A program made the position numbers and the translations under genes. From contig DATCVR010000283.1 of the NCBI GenBank assembly GCA_036566745.1, positions 1-55,161 of the forward strand: a DNA stretch of 55,161 nucleotides, in the 5' to 3' direction. The DNA is from DATCVR01 sp036566745. GTDB lineage: Bacteria > Actinomycetota > Actinomycetes > Jiangellales > Jiangellaceae. How positions within the stretch are numbered: the first letter of the stretch is position 1; every line of letters starts with the position of its first letter. The notes under the pieces were generated by a model. It was not told the DNA's origin. It saw only the letters and a list, made by a program, of their open reading frames with translations, and ran no database searches. Below, in pieces: positions 14,473 through 19,499 of this stretch.

Positions 14473-14553
14473 ATCAAAGCCGCGCTCTACCTTTGAGCTA
14501 TAGGCCCATGACGGGTGGACCTAACGGGACTTGAACCCGCAACCTCGGCGTTA
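14473..14553 (-). tRNA. Circularly permuted tRNA gene; joined form reads as tRNA-Ile-like (GAT)
   Basis: On the minus strand the 3' half comes first (14552-14516): anticodon-loop AA, stem CGCCG, variable AGGTT, T-arm GCGGG-TTCAAGT-CCCGT, acceptor TAGGTCC and discriminator A. An 8-nt linker (14515-14508) follows. The 5' half is next (14507-14473): acceptor GGGCCTA, TA, D-arm GCTC-AAAGGTA-GAGC, G26, stem CGGCT and loop TTGAT. Joining the halves in the anticodon loop gives a 72-nt class I cloverleaf. The acceptor pairs 7/7 with one G:U at 3:70, the D-stem pairs 4/4, the T-stem 5/5 with one G:U, and the anticodon stem 4/5 (U31:C39 mismatch). U8, A14, G18, G19, A21, U33, G53, T54, T55, C56, A58 and C61 are all present. 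CCA is not encoded (ACCC). The anticodon is GAT wherever the break falls between 35 and 37. This is not seen as a normal linear tRNA in either direction. Confidence 0.75.
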
Positions 14554-14621
14554 GTGAAGTGCTTGGCTTCGAATCAAGGGCCGGAGAACATTGCCCGGGC
14601 ACTTCCACAAGCTTCACGAAT

Positions 14622-14650
14622 ATTGTATCATGCTCAACCTGATTGCGAAA
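14622..14650 (-). promoter_or_regulatory. Possible promoter for the permuted tRNA
   Basis: On the minus strand a TACAAT -10 box (14627-14622) is preceded by TTTCGC (14650-14645) at a 17-bp spacing. It would start transcription near 14614, about 60 nt before the first tRNA half. The -35 match is weak. Confidence 0.35.
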
Positions 14651-14809
14651 GAGCAAAGGTTCACTCGCAGCCTTTCCCTGGCGCGCTGGATAAGATCGAG
14701 GTGATGCGAAGTGGGATTGCGGAAAGGTCGAGAACTTTCAGCGGGGCTCGAGTCATTGTCGCTATTCTCACAGTTCCCAGCGGCTCCGACGGGTTCGGAT
14801 ATTCAAGAT

Positions 14810-15868
14810 ATGCGAAGTCGGCAGGAAGTTCTGGACCAGCTGCGGGACGGAATGGATGAGTCGTTAGCGAATGAGGCGCGACTGCACGGATGGCGAGTAC
14901 AGAACATGTTCCAGTCGGTTATCGTGGCTCTTGGTTCAGTGGCACTGATAACGATGGAAGATGCCGGAAGCTTCTACTATGAAGACGAGCGCGGGAAGCT
15001 GGCTCAGCCAGATTTCCGCATAGTTCGACGGGATGGTCAGCAACTCCTTGTCGAAGTCAAGAATGTGGGTCCCCGCAAGTCTGGCGAAGTTGGCGTTAGG
15101 CGATCGGATCTGGTGAGTTTGCAGCAGTACGCGGAACTTACCCACGCGCGGCTCGTCTACGCCCACTATTGGTCTGGCTTCAACCTATGGACTCTTGTTG
15201 ACTCCAGCATCTTCGAGCCGAGGGAGGGAAAAATGATCCTTGAATTTTCGCGCGCCATGAGTGCGAATGAAATGTCCCTCGTTGGTGATCGGTCTATAGG
15301 GACTCGGCCACCGTTAACGGTGTCGCTGGTCGCGGACGCTTCGAAGCCACGAGATTCGCAAAGCATTGATGATTCCACGCACCAGGTGTCGATGGTAATC
15401 GGCGACGTGTCGATATCGTGCGAAGGTAGGACGCTTACTTCGCAGACCGAGCGAGATCTAGCATGGTTCTTGGCTATGTATGGAACCTGGCCAGGCGAGG
15501 AGGTCGTTCACATCGACGAAGACGGCCGGCTTGATTCGATGGAGATGATTTTTGCGCCAGTTGAAGATGATGGGACGCAACGAAGGTTCGAGTTAGTTGG
15601 ATGGCTAAGTTCGATGCATTCGATGCGGTACAACGTTTCGACATTGACAGACTCTGGCCGGGTCAGAACGCTAAACAGCGAAGCTGAGCCTGGAAGTTTG
15701 GCTGCAATGATTCCGGCCGATTACTGGGACGATTCCAGGCGGGACCTGCCGATTTGGCAAGTTGAAGTGCGGCCGAGCATCGGGCCCGAGGCCGCCGCCG
15801 CCACGACGGACGGTGCTCAGGGCCGCCCGGCAGACAGCTTGGCCCACCAGGCAGATGAGGACATCTGA
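14810..15868 (+). CDS. Hypothetical protein with PD-(D/E)XK-like nuclease motif
   Basis: This protein has about 352 residues from ATG 14810 (an earlier GTG at 14711 is possible but runs through weakly coding sequence). Residues of about 60-85 contain QPDFRIVRRDGQQLLVEVKNV. The Pro-Asp followed some 13 residues later by Glu-x-Lys is the core of PD-(D/E)XK nucleases. A YAELTHARLVYAHYW strand and helix follow, as in that fold. The C-terminal half has no motif I recognise. Codons are clearly less GC-rich than the chromosomal genes, indicating transfer. It lies between the permuted tRNA and the tRNA-Thr, so it is probably AICE cargo. A defence or restriction role is plausible but unproven. Confidence 0.6.
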   Translation: MRSRQEVLDQLRDGMDESLANEARLHGWRVQNMFQSVIVALGSVALITMEDAGSFYYEDERGKLAQPDFRIVRRDGQQLLVEVKNVGPRKSGEVGVRRSDLVSLQQYAELTHARLVYAHYWSGFNLWTLVDSSIFEPREGKMILEFSRAMSANEMSLVGDRSIGTRPPLTVSLVADASKPRDSQSIDDSTHQVSMVIGDVSISCEGRTLTSQTERDLAWFLAMYGTWPGEEVVHIDEDGRLDSMEMIFAPVEDDGTQRRFELVGWLSSMHSMRYNVSTLTDSGRVRTLNSEAEPGSLAAMIPADYWDDSRRDLPIWQVEVRPSIGPEAAAATTDGAQGRPADSLAHQADEDI

Positions 15869-15885
15869 GACCAGAATTGAGACCA

Positions 15886-15916
15886 CGAGGGCCGTCGGTG
15901 ATGCCGACTGCCCTCG
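15886..15916. terminator. Bidirectional terminator hairpin between the nuclease-like gene and tRNA-Thr
   Basis: Arms 15886-15898 and 15904-15916 match at 12 of 13 positions around a 5-nt loop and are followed by TTCGT. It serves the plus-strand gene ending at 15868 and probably the minus-strand tRNA-Thr. Confidence 0.65.
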
Positions 15917-15935
15917 TTCGTGCTGGTCAGGGGAG

Positions 15936-16009
15936 AGCCCGAAGTCGGATTCGAACCGACGACCTACCGCTTACAAGGCGGTTGCTCTGACCAACTGAGC
16001 TATTCGGGC
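15936..16009 (-). tRNA. tRNA-Thr (TGT)
   Basis: This 74-nt cloverleaf reads on the minus strand: acceptor GCCCGAA/TTCGGGC 7/7, D-stem GCTC/GAGC, anticodon arm ACCGC-CTTGTAA-GCGGT with anticodon TGT, variable AGGTC, T-arm GTCGG-TTCGAAT-CCGAC, discriminator U. CCA is not encoded. Its 3' end points toward the mobile element and the chromosomal antiporter genes lie on its 5' side. This is the geometry expected when an integrase inserts at the 3' end of a tRNA gene and restores it. Confidence 0.95.
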
Positions 16010-16113
16010 GCTCGGGAAACGCTACCCGAGCGGGAGCGTCCCGGCGAAACCGTGGCCGCCACGTCCGCCACGCCGCCCGCCGTCCCGACGCCACGATCGG
16101 CCCCCCGAAACCG

Positions 16114-16521
16114 TCACCGCGAGCCGCCCTCCCCGCCCCGGCCCTCCCCGCCGCCCAGCTCCTCGTCCTCCGAGGACTCGCCGGACAGGTTCGGTGCCAG
16201 CTCGTCGGTGGTGAGGAGGTCCGCCCGCACGTGTCCGTGGCGATACGCCGCGCGGCCGACCATGTGGGCCGCGATCGGCGCCGTCATGAGCTGGAACACC
16301 GCCACGGCCAGCAGCATGCCGATGTCGATCGGGCTGCGCAGCCGCAGGCCCACTCCGAGCAGGATCAGCAGCAGCCCGAGCACCTGGGGCTTCGTCGCGG
16401 CGTGCATCCGGCTGAGCACGTCGGGGAAGCGCACCATGCCCACGGCCGCCGCCAGCGACAGGAACGCTCCGAGTAGCAGGCAGACCGCGGACGCCACGTC
16501 GGCCACATCTGTCCAGCTCAC
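16114..16521 (-). CDS. mnhG: Na+/H+ antiporter subunit MnhG/MrpG
   Basis: This 135-residue protein starts at GTG 16521, overlapping the end of mnhF. It has three hydrophobic helices (VASAVCLLLGAFLSLAAAV, QVLGLLLILLGVGLRL, IGMLLAVAVFQLMTAPIAAHMV) with the family signature GMVRFPDVLSRMHAATKPQ near residues 29-47. MrpG is one of the small subunits of the Mrp antiporter complex. The C-terminal 30 residues are Glu/Gly-rich and not conserved. It is the last gene of the seven-function operon. Confidence 0.92.
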   Translation of the reverse strand: MSWTDVADVASAVCLLLGAFLSLAAAVGMVRFPDVLSRMHAATKPQVLGLLLILLGVGLRLRSPIDIGMLLAVAVFQLMTAPIAAHMVGRAAYRHGHVRADLLTTDELAPNLSGESSEDEELGGGEGRGGEGGSR

Positions 16522-16790
16522 GCCTGCTCCTCCTTCCGCTCGCGGGCGGCGAAGCGGGCCACGCTCACCGAGCCCACGAAGCCCACGAGTGACAGCACGA
16601 CCAGGATCGGTAGCGTCGTCGAATGCCGGTTGAGCGCCGCCTCCAGGCCGAGCCCGCACACCACGATCGCGATGAACACGTCCATGGCGACCACGCGATT
16701 GAGCATCGTCGGCCCCAGCGCCATCCGGATCAGCACCAGCACGCCGGCCACCGCGATCATCCCCACACACACCCAGATGACGACGTTCAT
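16518..16790 (-). CDS. mnhF: Na+/H+ antiporter subunit MnhF/MrpF
   Basis: This 90-residue protein has three transmembrane helices. The family motif RMALGPTMLNRVVAMDVF is at residues 22-39, and the C-terminal helix ends with VGSVSVARF. MrpF has been linked to Na+ and bile-salt efflux in Bacillus and is needed for complex activity. It starts at ATG 16790 inside the end of mnhE and overlaps mnhG by 4 bp, so the operon is tightly coupled. Confidence 0.92.
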   Translation of the reverse strand: MNVVIWVCVGMIAVAGVLVLIRMALGPTMLNRVVAMDVFIAIVVCGLGLEAALNRHSTTLPILVVLSLVGFVGSVSVARFAARERKEEQA

Positions 16791-17350
16791 CGGTCGGCCT
16801 CCACGGCTGCGCGGAACTCGGTCAGTTCGTCCGGCGAGGCGAGCGCCCGCATCACCCGCTCCTCCTGCCGAAGGGCGTTGCGGCGGGCCCGCTCGACGTC
16901 CTCCGGACCCTCGACGGCGAGGACGTGCAGGAACAACGTGCTCGTCGAGCGGCGTGCCTCGACCACCAGGCTGCCGGGCACCAGCGAGAGCAGCTCCGCC
17001 GTGATGGTCAGGTAGAGGTCGGAGTGGCTGCGCAGGTCGACCTCGATGACGGCGTTGGGCTTGCGCGGCCCGATGCGAAGCGCCTCCCAGGCCACCTGCG
17101 CGCTCGCCGTCACCAGATCCACGGCGAACCGCCCGACGAGCCCGGCCAGCGCCAGCGGGTGGACCCGGCCGGTGAACACGATGGGCGGCAGCGGGAAGAC
17201 CAGGACGACCAGCGACGACAGCACGAGCCCGGACGCGACGTTGGCGACCGAGAGGTTCCCCCACAGCAGCACCCACACCAGCGTCAGCCACAGCACCACG
17301 GGCCATTGGAACCCGCGGCGGCGCTTCTCCCGGCCGGTCACGGGGCTCAT
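16787..17350 (-). CDS. mnhE: Na+/H+ antiporter subunit MnhE/MrpE
   Basis: This 187-residue protein has two N-terminal hydrophobic helices (VVLWLTLVWVLLWG, NVASGLVLSSLVVLVFPL) and the MrpE pattern NLSVANVASGLVLS and PNAVIEVDLRSHSDLYLTITAELLSLVPGSL. Its cytoplasmic C-terminal half is amphipathic (VERARRNALRQEERVMRAL). MrpE is an accessory subunit required for assembly. ATG 17350 overlaps the mnhD stop by 4 bp. Confidence 0.92.
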   Translation of the reverse strand: MSPVTGREKRRRGFQWPVVLWLTLVWVLLWGNLSVANVASGLVLSSLVVLVFPLPPIVFTGRVHPLALAGLVGRFAVDLVTASAQVAWEALRIGPRKPNAVIEVDLRSHSDLYLTITAELLSLVPGSLVVEARRSTSTLFLHVLAVEGPEDVERARRNALRQEERVMRALASPDELTEFRAAVEADR

Positions 17351-18996
17351 GGCGCACCGTCCGGCAGTACGGCGTCGATGTACGGCGTGCGCTCGAGGAG
17401 ATCGGTGGCGGCGCGGTCGGTGATGTCGAACAGCGGCCCGGCGACGACCGTCAGCCCCACCCCGATGGCCACCAGCGCCGCGGCCGGCCAGATCATCGCC
17501 GCGGGCATCCGTCGGTGGTCCACGGCGCCGTCGCCGGAGACCGAATCGGCCGATCGGTCGCGCGTCAGCTGCCGCACCGGCTCGCCGTGGAGTGCGCCAC
17601 CCGTGTCGCCGTCGTCCGCAACAGCCTCGCCCGGATCGTCGTACACACCGAGCTCGGCGGCTTCGAGATGATCCGGCGGGGCCTGCCAGAAGGCGCGGTT
17701 CCAGGCCTTCGCCATCGCGTACAGGGTCAGCAGGCTGGTGATCACTCCGCCCGCGACCAGCGTGTACGCCAGCCAACTGCCGTTGTCGACCCCCGCCTGC
17801 AGCAGGCCGAGCTTGCCGAGGAAGCCGGAGAACGGCGGTATGCCGGCCAGGTTCATCGCCGGGACGAAGAACAGCACGGCCAGCACCGGAGCCAGCCGGG
17901 CCAGTCCGCCGAGCCGGTCCAGCGCCGTGCTACCGCCTCGCCGCTCGATCAGCCCGGCGACCAGGAACAACGTGGTCTGGATCGTGATGTGGTGGACGAC
18001 GTAGAAGATGGCCCCGGACAGCGCGCCGACGGTGGCCAGTGCCACCCCGAACACCATGTACCCGATGTGGCTGACCAGCGTGAATGACAGCATTCGCTTG
18101 ATGTCCGACTGCGCGACGGCGCCCAGGATGCCGACCACCATGGTCAGCAGCGCCGCCCACATCAGCAGGTCGGTGAGCGGGCTGTCCGGGAAGAGCAGGG
18201 TCTGGGTGCGGATGATCGCGTACACGCCGACCTTGGTCAGCAAGCCGGCGAACACCGCGGTGACCGGCGCGGGCGCCGTGGGGTAGCTGTCCGGCAGCCA
18301 GGCCGACAGCGGGAAGACCGCCGCCTTGATCGAGAACGCCGTCAGCAGCATCAGCTGGAGCACCAGGCTCACGCCGTCGGGCAGGTCGTCGAGCCGCAGG
18401 GCCAGATGCGCCAGGTTGACGGTGCCGGTGGCGGCGTACACGAGCGCGATCGCCGCGAGGAACACCACCGAGGACAGCAGGCTGACGACGACGTAGGTCG
18501 TGCCGGCCCGGATCCGCGCACCCGTGCCGCCCAGGGTCAGCAGCACGTAGCTCGCGGCGAGCAGCACCTCGAAGCCGACGTAGAGGTTGAACAGGTCGCC
18601 GGACAGGAACGCGTTGGCCACTCCGGCCACCAGCACCAGGAACGTCGGGTGGTAGACGGACAGCGGGGTGTCGCGGCCGTACTCGACGACGCCCTGGCCC
18701 AGCGAGTACACGAGCACGCACAGCGACACGACCGCCGACACGAGCAGCATGAGCGCCGAGAGCCGGTCGGCCACGAGCGAGATGCCGAGCGGCGCGGGCC
18801 AGCCGCCGACCTCGACCACCTGTGGGCCGTGGGCGTCGGCGCGGCCCAGCAGCGTTGCGGCCACGATGACCACGATGCCCAGGACGGCCAGGCTGATGAT
18901 CCGTTGGGCACGGGCCGAGCGGCCGAAGACCAGCGTGAGCCCGGCGCCGAACAGCGGCAGCACCACCGGCAGCGGGACGAGGACGGAGCTGCTCAT
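17347..18996 (-). CDS. mnhD: Na+/H+ antiporter subunit MnhD/MrpD
   Basis: This 549-residue polytopic protein is homologous to the complex I antiporter-like subunits (NuoM/NuoN type). Visible landmarks include the proton-path Glu in LYVGFEVLLAASYVLL, Lys in SIKAAVFPLSAWLPDSYPTAPAPVTAVFAGLLTK (two conserved Lys), and the later SDIKRMLSFTLVSHIGYM segment. With MrpA it forms the ion-translocating part. A non-conserved acidic segment of about 60 residues lies before the last helix (AELGVYDDPGEAVADDGDTG). Start ATG 18996 overlaps mnhC by 4 bp. Confidence 0.93.
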   Translation of the reverse strand: MSSSVLVPLPVVLPLFGAGLTLVFGRSARAQRIISLAVLGIVVIVAATLLGRADAHGPQVVEVGGWPAPLGISLVADRLSALMLLVSAVVSLCVLVYSLGQGVVEYGRDTPLSVYHPTFLVLVAGVANAFLSGDLFNLYVGFEVLLAASYVLLTLGGTGARIRAGTTYVVVSLLSSVVFLAAIALVYAATGTVNLAHLALRLDDLPDGVSLVLQLMLLTAFSIKAAVFPLSAWLPDSYPTAPAPVTAVFAGLLTKVGVYAIIRTQTLLFPDSPLTDLLMWAALLTMVVGILGAVAQSDIKRMLSFTLVSHIGYMVFGVALATVGALSGAIFYVVHHITIQTTLFLVAGLIERRGGSTALDRLGGLARLAPVLAVLFFVPAMNLAGIPPFSGFLGKLGLLQAGVDNGSWLAYTLVAGGVITSLLTLYAMAKAWNRAFWQAPPDHLEAAELGVYDDPGEAVADDGDTGGALHGEPVRQLTRDRSADSVSGDGAVDHRRMPAAMIWPAAALVAIGVGLTVVAGPLFDITDRAATDLLERTPYIDAVLPDGAP

Positions 18997-19499
18997 CGAT
19001 GCTCCCCTTCCGGTCCGATCGGTCTGACCGGTTCGCCGGAACCGCCCGCCGTCTCGCTCGTGGCGTCGTCGGGGCTGTCCGCGCCCTCTTCGTCGAGCAT
19101 GCCGCCGGCGCTGTCGTCGTAGCTGCGGGAGGCCTCGTCGAGCTCGGCCAGCCGGCGGATCAGCGCGTCCTCGACGTCGTCTTGCACGTCGTCGTGCCTG
19201 GTCAGCTGCCACGAGCGGTACGCCATCGCGAGCAGGAAGGCCGCGACGCCGAGGGTGATGACGATGGCCGTGAGCACCAGCGCCTGAGGGAGCGGATCGC
19301 TCATGTCGTCGGTGTCGGTGACCCCGACGATCGGGGCGCCGCCGGCCGGGCCGGAGGCCACCAGGAACAGCACGTTCACGCCGTTGCCGATGAGGATCAC
19401 CCCGATCAGCACCCGGGTCAGGCTGCGCTCGAGGAGGAGATAGACCCCGGCCGCGAAGAGCGCGCCGGTGACGACGACCAGGACGATGTTGGTGCTCAT
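18993..19499 (-). CDS. mnhC: Na+/H+ antiporter subunit MnhC/MrpC
   Basis: This 168-residue protein is a NuoK-like subunit with three helices. Motifs are GVYLLLERSLTRVLIGVILIGNGVNVL near residues 18-44 and DPLPQALVLTAIVITLGVAAFLLAMAYR near 67-94. The last 70 residues form a very acidic cytoplasmic tail, longer than in Bacillus MrpC (about 113 residues in total), as often seen in actinobacteria. ATG 19499 overlaps the end of the mnhA gene by 4 bp. Confidence 0.93.
   Translation of the reverse strand: MSTNIVLVVVTGALFAAGVYLLLERSLTRVLIGVILIGNGVNVLFLVASGPAGGAPIVGVTDTDDMSDPLPQALVLTAIVITLGVAAFLLAMAYRSWQLTRHDDVQDDVEDALIRRLAELDEASRSYDDSAGGMLDEEGADSPDDATSETAGGSGEPVRPIGPEGEHR

Larger units (their letters stand above)
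2..15935. mobile_element. Actinomycete integrative and conjugative element (AICE), left end outside window
   Basis: The diagnostic AICE set is present in one block: GntR repressor with palindromic operator, DUF2637 protein, FtsK-like translocase without relaxase or type IV secretion, DUF3631 replication protein, xis and tyrosine int, with several repeat arrays. The right boundary is placed at the 3' end of tRNA-Thr(TGT) because ordinary chromosomal genes begin beyond it. The left boundary is not seen; no copy of the tRNA-Thr 3' end occurs in the first 3 kb, so the qat genes are taken as cargo. The exact limits are inference. Confidence 0.7.

Noticed and set aside
14473..14553. Permuted tmRNA (ssrA) as an explanation for the tRNA-like halves
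   Set aside because: Permuted tmRNA also has a 3'-before-5' order and G3:U70, but tmRNA lacks a normal D-stem and an anticodon arm. Here a 4-bp D-stem, a full D-loop and matching anticodon-stem halves are present, and no tag reading frame is seen.
14513..14553. 3' tRNA half as a simple att core left by integration
   Set aside because: An att repeat alone would not be followed 8 nt later by a complementary 5' acceptor and D-arm half. The pairing of both halves requires a permuted gene.
14711..14809. Longer start (GTG 14711) for the PD-(D/E)XK-like gene
   Set aside because: The extra 33 residues are low in coding character; ATG 14810 is nearer the predicted domain. It cannot be excluded.
14515..14859. 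Plus-strand reading frame beginning MDLTGLEPATSALV
   Set aside because: GLEPAT-type text is the translation of the reverse complement of a tRNA T-arm. The frame crosses the permuted tRNA and has no ribosome site.
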